A stretch of 64,000 bases of DNA from Sipunculus nudus (Eukaryota > Annelida > Sipuncula > Golfingiida > Sipunculidae). How positions within the stretch are numbered: position 1 is the stretch's first letter; the number at the start of each line of letters is the position of its first letter. The notes below the pieces were generated by a model. That model was not told the origin of the DNA. It saw only the letters and a program-made list of their open reading frames with translations, and searched no databases. Location: NCBI GenBank assembly GCA_026874595.1, contig CM049320.1:30786214-30850213 (forward strand), in the 5' to 3' direction. The position numbers and the translations under genes are program-made. Positions 1-11,924 of the stretch are shown piece after piece.

Positions 1-1809
1 ATTTATGTTCATATATTTTTTTTAATTGTGACCATAGTGTTTTCCAGTGATATCTTCATCTTGTACACATTTTGTGTCCTTTTTTAACTTAAAATGGCAG
101 TAAAATTCCCATATCAATAGGTGAAAACCAACATTAGTTCAATCTTCATCCCGCCCATTCTTGTCTGGGCGAATATTGTAAACAGTCATTCTGAATATTT
201 ATGACATCTGATTTATTTAGATATTTGTTTCAATGAAAACTTCCAACCCAGAATTATTTTAGAAAACATATTTGATGTGGTCACCCTTTTGCCACCTATC
301 ACTGTTATTTCAAAATAGAAATTTTCATCACAAATCCTTTTATAAACAGATAAAAAAAAAATCTCCCTTCCTTTGAAACAAAAGGAACGGCTCTCACACT
401 CAAGAAGTTTCCATGTATTAAATAGGTTGTTGGTTGGCAAAGTATAATGAAGAGTTTTATATAAACCTCTCTTCTATAAATATACAGAGATATTTGGTGT
501 ACAGAAGTAAAATATTATTCACATTCAAGCATATATATTAGAGTATAAAAAATGTAGCACCAATAATAGGATAATGGCATAACAGTTCATCAAACTGAAC
601 CTTTTCCTCTCCATATATATTAATTTGTTTGATCAATTATATTACATGTTTGTTAAGTTATTTTGATGGTACATACATATTAGAAATGAGCAATATTTAA
701 GATATGGCTAATGATCTTCCAGACCATATACTTTATGGAGTATTGACTTTTCTGTAGCCTGTCCATTTTTTATATTAAGGTTTTAATTATAGCAATGATC
801 AGAGTCTTTTTAGTGTCCAAGTATTAAGAATTGCCAACCTACAGGAAATCGGTTTGTCGTTCCTTAATTTGCCTTGAACACGCCATCGTACTTCCGATTT
901 CGCACAGTGAAATTTTGAGCAGGTATAACATGAAAAATATTCAGATACATTAATTACATTGTCAAACCATTATATGCCCGAAAGCAGGTTATAATCTGTG
1001 CAAAGACAGTTATTTCCACTTTAGCATCATCGGCATTCATACTATTTATTTCATTGATAGATCATTCAAGGTTAGCCAGAAAAAAAATAGGAGCAATAGG
1101 GTGTCCTCGTCTGGTACCTCTACCCATAGGGAATACTGAGTGGATTGTTTAACACAATTTTTTGTTCCACAATAAAATGAAATGATCCATTGCTGCAACA
1201 TTGGGCCGAAACTCGAAATGTAGAGCACTGATAACATGAATATATTATCAACAGAATCGAATTTATCTGAAAAGTCTGCTCCGAATAAGCTAATAATTCT
1301 GCTCCGAATAATTTGCTTTTCCTTTTATCATAATATTCAAATATGAAAGCCATATGAGATAGACTGGATGGAACTTACTTACTTATATGTAGCTTTATTC
1401 AAACGTTTAGTTTATATTCTCTTTTGATATCTTGCAATCCACATAAATCAAAGTGATGGAAAGCAAAATATTTAAGATTCTGTATATCCCATCAGGTTTA
1501 TCAACCATTGTAATGAAAATCTGTTTTTATTTAACATCTTGGTTAAGAAATTATTCTGTAACATTAACCTTGGCAGTTTGTCAAATTACATCCTATATAA
1601 ATCATTACAAACTATACAAAACTAGTTAGCTAGTAATTACCTATCGGTATATCAATTTGATATCGTTTTAAGTGGTTCCTGAACATCCTTGATGGAAACC
1701 GTACCCTCCCTCAATAAACATTGTTTTGCAGTCAGCAGTTGCAAATAATTTTTTCTTCCAGAAATGCATTCCTCCATAGTCAAATTTATATATCGTTTAA
1801 ATCGATTAT
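1..1809. other. AT-rich DNA without recognisable gene
   Basis: Only short open frames of chance length in AT-rich sequence. I see no splice-flanked exon, RNA gene or repeat that recurs elsewhere in the window. Confidence 0.6.
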
Positions 1810-2290
1810 GATAATAGCCTGTTCTTTTACCGATTTTAGCAGTGCTTTATTGATATGCATAATCTATCAAAGAGGATTTATGGAATTTAAAAAAGGAAAG
1901 ATACTTTCGGATACTTTCGAAAGAACGTCGCTCAACAATGACAGATAAATTATCTGTTTCAGCGCTGTGTGGAATAAAAACGTCTGCAATGTACGCCATA
2001 AATGGTCTTTAGGGAGCACAGGGACTATTTCAATGTAATCTTTGGATTAAACATACCCAACATTTCATTCCATGTGCTTGTTATCAGATATTGTTTTCAT
2101 GCTTCGTATAGTATATACTTAATGTAAGTATTGGAAACCTAACATTTCTCTATAATCATATAATGAATCACATGAATGACAGGATCAGTATCCTACATGT
2201 AACCTTGACCTTCCATACATGAATTAGAGTTAACCTGTCGGTAAAGTTAAATATAATTAAATTTTTGTCTCTCATATTTTTAAACTACAG
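1810..2290 (+). repeat. Duplicated block B, copy 1
   Basis: This stretch is a diverged direct repeat of about 5620-6060. Shared landmarks in the same order are 'accgatttta', 'cgccataaatgg', 'tgacaggatc' and 'aacctgtcggtaaag'. Neither copy has a long open frame, so it is called only as an old duplication. It lies upstream of the receptor cluster and is not part of the main repeating unit. Confidence 0.6.
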
Positions 2291-4499
2291 AAATACAGCA
2301 CTTATTCGAGTTTGACACGCTGGGTTCTAGTACCGCCAGAGTTTGAAAACTCACGATTTGGTTATCGGAACAAGAATTCTTAATCTGTGGACTGAGCAAG
2401 CATACTTTATATCACAGGTAGTGTTCTCTCTATAGATACATTAATGCGCCCCAGAATACATGTGTTGAAAGCAGAACTCTGTACAATTCGAGCGCTACGT
2501 AATTAATTATTATTATTATTACAGTGTATACTTGTTCTATTGTGCACAGTACGGCCGTCACTAATGTCCATATGTTTTCGGAAAGGCACTGGGTACGGAT
2601 TGTATAACCTCAGAGCATATGTATATTGAATGAACTAGATGTGGTCGGACAATGGTCCTCAGAGGGCCCCCGCATTTCTGCTAATGCTTGACTAGTGTAC
2701 ATATGGGTGAAAAATAAAGTTAAATTTGAAAAATATACCAAACAGAAACAGGTTTTTATCCATATGCATGAGGGAAAAAATCATAATGGATCATATGATA
2801 TTAAAGAAGATATGTCTGAAATAATGCGTGCAATGGAAAATGACCAAAACTAGTCTGTTAGCCATGTTGGAATTCCGACAGATCTGTTATTCTATAGGTC
2901 TGGAGCCCTTATATCTAATAGCCTTATTTGTCCATCCATCAATCAAAGACGCATATAGATCCTTACCCATCGAAAAGTTAAAAGAGTTAAAATATGGTTA
3001 AACTGAATTTAACATATTTGAATGATTTTGTTAAAATTCTTTGCACATCATAATTTGCATATTTGATCCTAAAAAGATTATACATAAACTTTACGAATTA
3101 CACGTTTTGTAGGAATTGCAAATGACTAGAAAGCTCTACAATGATTTACGACATGGACAATGTAATGAAGCCGGGGTCTATATACTGAATGATGATAAAG
3201 ATAATAATATGTGTGTTACTAACATTTTATAATTAAGCTTCAAGCCTTACAAATATATTTGTAATATAAGTAATCCCTTCACACCGAGAATACATTACTG
3301 GAAGTCCATGGGGAACAGGTATGCACTGTTGCTATTGACTAAATATGTACTTCATATTTGTGATATATCTTGTGCAACATGCCATAACTAAGGAATGTCT
3401 CAGGGCGGTTGAATATCACGCCTTTATTTGAAGCCGACATTATCAGTCACCAATATTTGTTATTTTACTTGACATGAGTTTTTTTTTCTCTTCTATATTA
3501 ATGTCGTTAACCAGGTACATAGCACTTTTCCCATGTACATATCCCGTGACCTTTGAGGTGTAGCTTTGATTATAAATGTAATTTCCTCCTAGACAGATTG
3601 GACCTGCTAAAATATCTGGTTTAATTTCCTAGCTTCTTTTGACGTGCCTTAGAACATTAAAGAATCACATATACGTTTATGGTCAAAGGACGATAGGCTC
3701 CGCCCTTTCATCCAGCAAACGGAATCGAACTATCTCGATGGGTACATTGGAGAATGAACCTATATCAAGATGAACGCTGTGTATAAAGTTCCAATCAACA
3801 GACGTCCGTTTGCAAAGGCAGATATTCAGAACATAGCTGGAAGACAAATCTGTCGGTGAATGACTTAGACAAATAATAATTAAATGTTGAAATGAATTAA
3901 AGCTTCAAAGTCATATGGCAAGGAGGATGCTAGTACAGTTTTGATCCTTGGTCATGTTCATTCTGGTAGTTTTAACTGTTCTCTGAGATACATGATCTAA
4001 CCGACATAATGCACTCTCTAGGTTACTCTTCATACAACGCAAGTGTATAATTGTATAAATATTGACTGATAGCTCTGGTGTGTAAGATGCTGCTTGCTTT
4101 CGAAAAAAAAAATCAACCCTGCGCTTTAATTCTGCGGGTCTATTGCTTTATCTTTATTCATGTTCCGTCTTATTCTCAACAGGATTCCCTCATGGATGGT
4201 GGTTACACTCAGAAATACTGAATTGTTTTAATTATAAGTTGTAATGAATCATTCAACCTGAACGGTTACTTGTTTTTTAGATAAGATACTACAGATTTTG
4301 AACGGGCATTTGTTTTTGGCGAAATATATGAGCAATATTACAGGAACACATATTCGATAGTCTTACCAAGGAGGCCACCTTTTTTTTAGATCATCTGAGT
4401 GTAAGTCATTTGAGCTATTGCAAACCCCCTTTATACGTCCTCCGTCGGGCCGTCTGACCGGATGGCCGCCCTTTTGTTAACAGGGCAAAAATCGTATCC
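2291..4499. other. Intergenic DNA, one repeat fragment near 2620-2760
   Basis: No gene is visible. Around 2625-2690 the text 'gaactagatgtggtcgg' followed by a 'ggcccccgc' block resembles the start of the dispersed repeat at about 16330, so a truncated copy of that family probably lies here. The remainder is unremarkable AT-rich sequence. Confidence 0.45.
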
Positions 4500-5400
4500 G
4501 TTAGATCTTGAACCTTCTAACTATACATCCATGGATTTCCTTGGCAAATCTACTTGGAAAACTGAAATAAGTTCATTGTTGCTTATATTCTGCAACCATG
4601 GGCTGCAAAAAAGATTTAAAGCACCCAGTAAGTCAGATGGGGCACAAATATTATTCTTTAGGCCATAAATCTTCCAATGTAATATTCTTTGAGTACCTAG
4701 GCAAATGTCCATTAAAACCTTGATTGGGTAATTGTGTCCTATATTCTGCGATCTATAGGAAAAAAATATAATATGAGCACCCTTAATATCAGATAGGCAA
4801 ATATCCTTGGAAACTCGAAATTAGGTCATGGTAACCCATATACTGTGACCTACAGGCTGAAAGCATGATTTGGATCACAGAACAGTCAGTCGGGGCACAA
4901 ATTCTATCTATAAAGCCTGGAATATTCTAACTTGAAATTCTAGGAGGCAAAGTGCAAATGTCTTTGGAAACATGGAATTAGGACACTGTGACCTATCTTC
5001 TGTGAGTTGCAGTAAAAAGACATTATGTGAGCACCCTGAATGACAGCTGGGTACAAATCGTATCTTTAGGGCCCAGAATCACCTAACGCACCCTCAATCG
5101 ATGCTCTTGGCATATATTCCTTGGAAACTTCAAATGTGGTCATGGTGACCTATATTCTGCGAGCTAAGGGCCTCAAACCTGATTCTGAGCACCAAGACAG
5201 TGAAAACACAAATTGTGCCTGTATAACATTTAAGGAGGTCCTGATCAAATGTCTGTGGAACAATGATGTTAGGTCACTTTGACCTATTATCTGCGAACTA
5301 TGGGCAAACGCTGACTTATAATCTGTGAGCTATGGGTGGAAGACAGAATTTAAGCACTCTTACACAAATGGTAGCAGTTAGACCTAAAATATAATGAGCA
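4500..5400 (+). repeat. Decayed tandem repeat, ~150-bp period
   Basis: Six or seven diverged units follow one another. Each carries a 'ggcaaat..ccttggaaac' segment, an 'aaattaggtcatggtgacc' segment and a 'tatattctgcgagctatgggc' segment. Units are anchored near 4538, 4690, 4790, 4940, 5100, 5230 and 5320. Spacing is irregular because of indels. It is non-coding and old; I do not recognise the family. Confidence 0.6.
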
Positions 5401-5619
5401 TTCTGTTATTTTAGCGCAGGATTCTTCCAGGTACCTCCGTATAATTTGTCACATGACTTTCACTGTTATCCACTTTCATTATTCTCTGTACTTCATAAAC
5501 TCTTCTGGTCCCTCAATATGGCGTGTTAAGTCTTTGTTCCTTGTACGGTTCATTACAGTAAATGTCCTTATATCATACTTGGTATAATCTCATTGACTTA
5601 CAATGGGCATTTTGTTTTC

Positions 5620-6059
5620 ATATTCTTAACCGATTTTAAACAGCGCATTTTGATATTCATCATCTATTAAGCAAAAATTATTGAATTTCGTTAAGGAGCG
5701 TTTATGTTTGACACTTCCTAGAGAATGTCACTCAAGCATGACATAAGAACACTATGTGAAATAAAAGCATGTACCATGCCATAAATGGCCCCTGAATGTT
5801 TAGCAACTATTTGAATGTGATCTTTTGGTGAACCATACCCCATTTCTTCTTCTATGTAGTGCACTCGGAAGAATATATTTTGTTTCGCATAATGATTACT
5901 TAAAGTCAGTATTATAAAAAAAAAAGATTTCCCCCTCAATCAATCAAGAAAACACACGAACGACAGGATCCATTACATACAAATGAGCTTGACCTCGCAT
6001 ACATAGAATAGAATTAACGCTTTAACCTGTCGGTAAAGATTACTATAATTAATTTTGAG

Positions 6060-6060
<1 letters not shown>
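5620..6060 (+). repeat. Duplicated block B, copy 2
   Basis: Direct, diverged duplicate of 1810-2290 sharing the same landmark words in the same order. It ends directly at a (TA)n tract (about 6064-6102). An open frame on the minus strand here is not conserved in copy 1 and is not called. Confidence 0.6.

Positions 6061-6063
<3 letters not shown>

Positions 6064-6102
<39 letters not shown>
6064..6102. repeat. (TA)n microsatellite
   Basis: Uninterrupted TA dinucleotide run of about 39 bases at the end of duplicated block B. Confidence 0.95.
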
Positions 6103-6104
<2 letters not shown>

Positions 6105-6739
6105 GGCGTGGCCGTTAGTCTATTGTTTATATCTAAGTAGACGAAGAGTAACACCTTTAACTAAGACTAACCAATTTATTATCACTCGTTGTGATACTCA
6201 TTTCCAGTTCAGTTAAACGGCTTCTTTCACTTAATGATGAAAAATATTGACAAGAACACATATCATAACACTGTGGGTAAAGTTAATATTTTATGATCGT
6301 AAGAAGGGCAGATTTTTTAGAAATGAAACTCAAGAATATACTTGAGCTGTAAATTAAAATTGTACCGGGTAGGTACTTTTTTTACCTTAGATTTAGCGGT
6401 ACAACAAGGAAGAATCTAACCCACAACTCAACTTTTCTCAGCAAATAGGCATAAACTCCTACATTTCCAGGCAGAGGCATGATTGTTCAATGATAGGGAT
6501 CAGGGCGTTTTAAGTGGATTGAGCCTACCCAATTTTTGAATAGATTCCCTAATCCACGGTCAGAATTTTATATAATAAAAGCAACAACAACACTACAATA
6601 TGTACCAGACAAAAATAAGACAAAACCTTTCATAATAATTGGGATTTATTCATCACTAGAGATCAGATACATAAACAATGCCATTTCAGGTGATGACATA
6701 AGTCATACACGACCGATATTTGTGACGTGACCATTGTCT

Positions 6740-7560
6740 TATTATAATAAACAGCATTTGTAACAAAAACATGGGAGCCTTCTGTATAGGAGCGCCCTAG
6801 GGCTCATTTTCATTATTTTATCTAAGGAGAGGAGCATAAGCGCTATGATTGACAGGCAAATTACATATGCAGGTTGACGTCAATGATTCAAAAACCAATA
6901 ATCTTAGCAGAATAATTTTTATCGCCTACCTTACGGATGAGTATATAATTACGACACATGCCACACGTGGTTCATATCAATCAGCCTCAGCCGTTCGAAG
7001 AGACGTTATGTTCTGCAGATCAGTCTAGCTTGGGCATATTTTCCACCAGGTTCAAATCCCGGTAAGTGTTTATTACCATACTTGTAGATAAATATGTGAA
7101 ACATGTACTAAATGTAGAAGGTTTGGTCTATGATATGATTATACAGCATATCATAATGTTATTTTAAAAAAATGATAAAACATTCCTTTTTAAACTTTGG
7201 TCTTGTTCATTCGTGTAGATCTTCACATTCCAAGGAGACCACAACTAAAATACAAAACAGACAATAAAGGTTATTTCATTACCTGTAAAATATAAATTAA
7301 CAGGTGAAACCTATTGGACAACTGGGAATAGGATATAATATTTGCGATCTTTATAATAAAAAACCTTCCATCTACATTAGAATTAAATTTGATTTGGCTT
7401 CCGACGCACGTCTATTGATCTGTTTGAAAAGTAATAGATATGTTCTTGCCTATTCTGGCAGTATCGCCTGGTTGTGCCTTCCTCATGTTTCAACCTAAAC
7501 TTTATTATTTCTAATGAATAGCTATAGACCCCTTGTTGTTAATGAAACAGTTTAAAGATA
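6740..7560 (+). repeat. Receptor-upstream module of unit U1
   Basis: This diverged block lies in front of the receptor relic and is also found before the intact receptor (about 18600-19250) and the U3 receptor (33200-34330). Shared words include 'ttctgtatagg(a/g)gcg', 'aatgattcaa', 'ggttcatatcaatcagcctca', 'agacaataaagg' and 'gcctggttgtgcc'. Position and recurrence suggest 5' flanking or 5'UTR DNA duplicated along with the gene. No promoter element is clear enough to call. Confidence 0.55.
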
Positions 7561-7980
7561 CTCACAAGGGGTTTTCACCTAAAGAATGCTTCACAATATA
7601 GTGTAATAAGATGGATACAGCTGTTAAGGTCTCAGCTCAAGCAAAAAGGGTAGTTAGGTTAGCAGATATTTATGTGGTGACATTATATACTTTTAGAATT
7701 TTTGCTAAATTTACCATTGAGGACCAATGTCTTTGCCTACGACAAATGATTCTTTTCTGTATGCTATTCCATTATACCATGTTAATGATTATTTGTAAAA
7801 ACTTTGATTGATTTATAAAAAATATATTTATAAATATAATATTATATACACGTGAATAATAATAATATCATTTCAAGCCTTCACCTTGATGAAAAACTTC
7901 ATATTAAACACGCTGCATTCCACAAACACGTTTAAGACAGAAGTCACGGTTACAACAGAAATGTTCAATCCCCGGCATTT

Positions 7981-8880
7981 GTGTTCAGTCAAAAAGTGAC
8001 ACCCCTAATTAGTTATACTCCAGATATTTTGTTCTCCATCCAGATGGCCATGTCTATTGTGGCAGCCTTGTTTAAAATCATTGGAGTTACAATCGTATGT
8101 ATAAAGATAATATGGTTCATGCCTATGTCTAGGTATTTACTCATTTTATTGTTGACTCATGTTGTGATAAATGCAGTTTCCGTCATTTGTTTTTTTTTTG
8201 TGGGAGGGGGGTGCCTGATATGCCTTGTATAGCAAAACCATATAATCAATACTGCTAGCAATGTATCTGGTGGCATTATAACAGCAATTAATGTCATGCA
8301 AGCAGGAGGTATGTCGGTGCCTCTGAAAACCACTTCATCTTGGTCACACAGAAGGGTGTACATTTTAGGGATTGCTCATCGTTTGCTGCAATATGTGTAT
8401 TATTCTCTCTCTCTCTTAATTGATCCAATACATGACCCTTTCCCTGCGTGTCCGAGCTGTCTAAATAAGAACTTTTTGGAAACCGTTATGGAAGGATTTA
8501 TTGTGCCATCACTGATAGCAGCAAGAGTAATTATATTAAAATATATGACTAGTGCCCAAGTAAATGACTTTGATTTGTCTCAAGACGTTTTAGAAAATTG
8601 GAATAAAAAGATGATTGACGGTTTACGGCTTCTAGTCTGTACACTGGATGAATTAATATCATTTGCAAACTGCCAAAACTGTTTGTATGTATATTTTGTA
8701 ATGCACACAGGAAAATAACCAGCTTGCCAGATACTCTACCCTGTTACTAACGTATATTTACTATTATTTTCTTTTTTTCCTGTATATGTTAAGCATTAGA
8801 CAGATAAGACAAGAAATTCGACTTTTTTTATGAAATTAAATTGCAGAAAAAACGTTACTGGAATAGCACTTCAACGAAAG
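7981..8880 (+). pseudogene. 7TM receptor relic (unit U1 paralogue)
   Basis: A frameshifted third copy of the receptor at 19627-20613. One frame (7981-8232) preserves TM1-TM2, including 'MSRYLLIL' and 'LTHVVIN', then breaks after a T-run and a G-run near 8190-8210. A second frame (8296-8718) resumes at 'MQAGGMSVPLK', has the 'WSHRRV' end of TM3 and the 'VLENWNK' intracellular segment, then degrades in TM6. A last remnant near 8795-8820 reads 'RQIRQEIR', the start of the C-tail. At least two frame breaks plus loss of TM6 and TM7 make a working receptor very unlikely. Upstream and downstream sequence also matches the other units, so it arose by segmental duplication, not retrotransposition. Confidence 0.85.
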
Positions 8881-9219
8881 ACATATACATTAAGTCACAC
8901 TGTAGGAGTTGCCGGAACAAAAGAGTTTCATGAAATGAGCAGCAAAATGTTAAATGTTACACGTACAACCCTGTCACGTTTTGAACTATACTAAAACTAG
9001 TTCGTCCGTTGTATTTTGGATACATTTGTTTGAAGTTTATGTATATATATATAACATGAAGGAAAAGAGTAAGAGTGACGCCTTTTAGATAGACTAACTA
9101 GTTTATTTATACCATTTTAATACCGGCTATACCATTATTTATATGTATGTAGAAGGTAAAGAATAGAGATATCGCCTTTTAGATAGACTAACTAGTTTAC
9201 TATACCATTATAATAACGG

Positions 9220-9265
<46 letters not shown>

Positions 9266-10711
9266 AACCAGTATCTAATCCCTAATCTTGTACAAATCCG
9301 CTGACTTTTAATGCAAAGCTTTGATGGTTAATTAGATAGCCTCTCAGGCAAATTGAATTTTCTTGCATATCAGGTTATATTTCCTGGCATCTTTGACTTC
9401 ACTCAGGGTTTTCATTTTCTGAAGATGAACTTACACATTAACTTATTACAAATATGTTTGTGTCCAATGCCAATAGATTTCGCCTTTTTAGAATTAAAAA
9501 TATGTTGATGTCCAATGCCAATAGATTCCACCTTTTCACTCAGCAATATGTAAACTTCAAACATTAGCTTCAAAGGTTGAATCAAGCAATGATGCAAGTG
9601 CAATCCAGTGCACAAAGAAAAAATTCTGTTCGATTCTTTCAATGTTCAGTATGGCACACTGAAGCACATATCATCTTACCGACATAATTGAGGCCCTGGG
9701 TTACTTGTTATACAACATAAATATACAATACTAGAAGCATTAACTGAAGGGACAGGGGATAAACCCTACTTGCAATTTCTGACAAAATTAAATCTGCGAG
9801 CCTATTTAATTTGTGATACATTGTTTTATTCTCCCTGATTCCTCAAGTATAGCTTGAAAATAGCTTGGCACCTCGCGTATCAGTATTGCATCCAACTATA
9901 CAGAATTGCCTACCGGATCAGAATTACCTCCTAATAGACTAATTTTGTATTTGTAAGTTGTACTAAAGATTTCAACATTGACGGTAACTAGTTTTTGAGA
10001 TGGCACATTACAGATTCTGTACCGGGATTTAAAGGGCTGTATCAGTCAGGTAACTAGCTATGGTTATTCTCGGTCTCTGAAAGACTACCTCATCCATGTA
10101 GTCATATTACAACAAAAATCACCAGAGCGATCATTTTTCCTTACATACCTATAAAACGGAAAAATAAACTCCAAAATTCTTAATATAATTTTTAATTTCA
10201 ATACAACTTCTTCTTAATTTACACCAGTGAGGCACAAAACGTGATGTGAACCTCGTGTGATTTGCATTCCACACGTTTAATGTAATTTCGGGGATCCGGG
10301 GCAAAGTAATTGCGGTAGATACGTCACTGCAAACAAGTTACGCCTAGATAAAGAGTTTAAAGATATGCAAGCACTTGGTGAGGTCGATACTCTACATCGA
10401 ACTGACTTGGAGCTGTTCCTGCTTTAATTCTGGTAATATCTGCTCACACTTTAAACCAGGGCACATGGTCTGTCTACAGTGCAGGGTTTCTAGCAAGCAT
10501 CATTTAAAGTTTTAAAAGTTTTTTGCATGGTACATGAACGGGCACATAAATCTTTACATAATAAATCATACCACCAGTCTAAATACATTTACAATAAACC
10601 ATCAACCGACCAATAATGTGAAACACTACCAATGAATACACAACGTTTCGGAACTAAATTTAAAAAAAAATACCAGTATCTTAGCAAATAAAAAGTAACT
10701 ACAAAGCTCAG

Positions 10712-10713
<2 letters not shown>
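8881..10713. other. Unit U1 module between receptor relic and PLE1
   Basis: No gene. A (TA)n tract lies at about 9217-9263. From about 9280 onward the sequence is a diverged copy of U3 38400-39780; shared words include 'cttgtacaaatccg', 'caaattgaatttt' and 'cacttggtgaggtcgata'. The same block appears inverted in U4 (about 61070-62050). Confidence 0.65.
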
Positions 10714-10769
<56 letters not shown>

Positions 10770-10772
10770 TTC
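10714..10772. repeat. (TA)n microsatellite flanking PLE1
   Basis: TA run, slightly interrupted, abutting the ribozyme end of the Penelope-like fragment. The matching site in U3 (39779-39817) is one continuous TA run with no insertion. Confidence 0.9.
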
Positions 10773-11879
10773 AGGACTTAAACACACTTACTTGTGTTCG
10801 ACAGCTCTGTTTCGTAAGGGCCCCTACGGGCCCTCACTCGTCAGGAACACTGAGTGGTCTTGTCGGGGCTCCTTATACTTGATCCAGGGGATTTGTAGTT
10901 GGTCAGCAGGTGCTTTGACCTGTGCCTGCATGTCGCTGCGATTTCATTTCTTTCGTTTAGAGTGCATAATAGGGGGCGATGAATAATAAAGTACTTTTCT
11001 TCCAAACAAAGGTTACATGATTTAGATGATGTGGAGTACGCTCTGGCTTTGCTGATTATCTTCCATTGTATGGTATAATGCACATTTAAGTCCTTTATTT
11101 TCCAAATGTATTCGCTTAGTGTGGTGGAATTTCGTCTCTTCTCGTTTTTGAAGCTAGATTTGTGGGCCGTGTAGCGTGTTTTGAATGTGTTTTCTGTTAG
11201 GCCCAGGTTTCTTGTCTCAGATTGTCTAGACGTGTTACGGTGGCTTGGTACACAATGTTTGTTGTTAAACAGTTACCCTCTAATGGGCAAGATTGTTTGT
11301 CTCTACAGTTACATGTCTTCGGTTCAGTTTGTTGCGCACTGAATTTGTTCAGTATCTCCCTGTTGTGTCGTGCTATTATTTGGCCCATGTTTGTCATGCA
11401 GCTATTACTTAGCTTTACTGTATTTGTATTCAATAGTTTGTAGAGCTTGTGCTGTGGTGAAAAGCATTTATCAAAAAGATTAAACAATTTTTTCCGATGT
11501 TTGTGGTCACGTTATCGCTAAATGGTGGGTTGAACCAAGTTATATTTCCCCTTCTATTTTTTTTTTGTCCTTTTAGATTTCGTTTCTTTGTCGGGGTCGC
11601 TGTGGGAGTGGTAACTTAGTTTGTAATTGTAGCCGCTCTTTTGTAGCGCATTCTGATAGGCAGGCGCTGCCTCCTCAAAAATCCTCTTGTTAGCTGAAAT
11701 GCTGACGAGTCTTTTATTTATGTTATCCGGTGTGTTTCTTATGACAGATGGTGAGTGATTACTCTCCTTGTGTACGTACAGGGGTTTGTTGTTGGTTTTT
11801 AAATGTGGCTTGAAATATATGTATTACAGCTCCTTTTATTAGTTGAGCACTTTAAAACCCCATGGTTTTGTAACAATCT

Positions 11880-11880
<1 letters not shown>
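10773..11880 (-). mobile_element. Penelope-like retroelement fragment PLE1 (RT thumb, GIY-YIG endonuclease, 3' hammerhead)
   Basis: The fragment lies on the minus strand and is truncated at its 5' end. It begins in the C-terminal part of the reverse transcriptase region (about 11830-11580; residues 'YFKPHLKTNNKPLYVHKESN' then 'RIFEEAAPAYQNALQKSGYN'). An A-run causes a stop and frameshift near 11570. The frame resumes with 'WFNPPF' and then 'KLFNLFDKCF', followed by a Cys-rich 'CNCRDKQSCPLEGNC' linker and 'IVYQATVT' (11487-11197). Another shift leads into the GIY-YIG-type endonuclease with 'GLTENTFKTRYTAHKSSFK' and 'LSEYIWKIKD' (about 11200-10990). This domain order is characteristic of GIY-YIG Penelope-like elements. 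The reading frames are broken, so it is a dead copy. It sits inside a (TA)n tract that is empty in sister units. Confidence 0.85.
10794..10850 (-). ncRNA. Type I hammerhead ribozyme of PLE1
   Basis: Read on the minus strand from 10850, stem I GTGTTC (10850-10845) is followed by the core box CTGACGAG (10844-10837). Next come a ~10-bp GC-rich stem II with a short loop, then CGAAAC (10814-10809). A minimal stem III with a tiny loop ends in CTGTC, and GAACAC (10799-10794) closes stem I perfectly with GTGTTC. The predicted cut is after the C at 10800, consistent with the NUH rule. All canonical core positions are present (C3-A9, G12-A14, the A15.1-U16.1 pair and C17). Hammerheads with very short stem III are known from Penelope-like element termini, so family and position agree. 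Activity is inferred, not shown. Confidence 0.85.

Positions 11881-11921
<41 letters not shown>
11881..11921. repeat. (TA)n microsatellite, other flank of PLE1
   Basis: TA run directly followed by 'gaagcatcacttttaat'. In U3 the text 'aaagcatcaattttaaa' follows the uninterrupted TA run at 39779-39817, so PLE1 split the microsatellite. Confidence 0.9.

Positions 11922-11924
<3 letters not shown>

Noticed and set aside
7045-7065. 'ggttcaaatcccgg' resembling a tRNA T-arm
   Set aside because: No D-arm or acceptor partner is present, and the paralogous positions in U2 and U3 do not keep it.
11222-11443. Plus-strand frames over the 10.8-11.5 kb region
   Set aside because: Antisense to the Penelope-like coding region on the minus strand.
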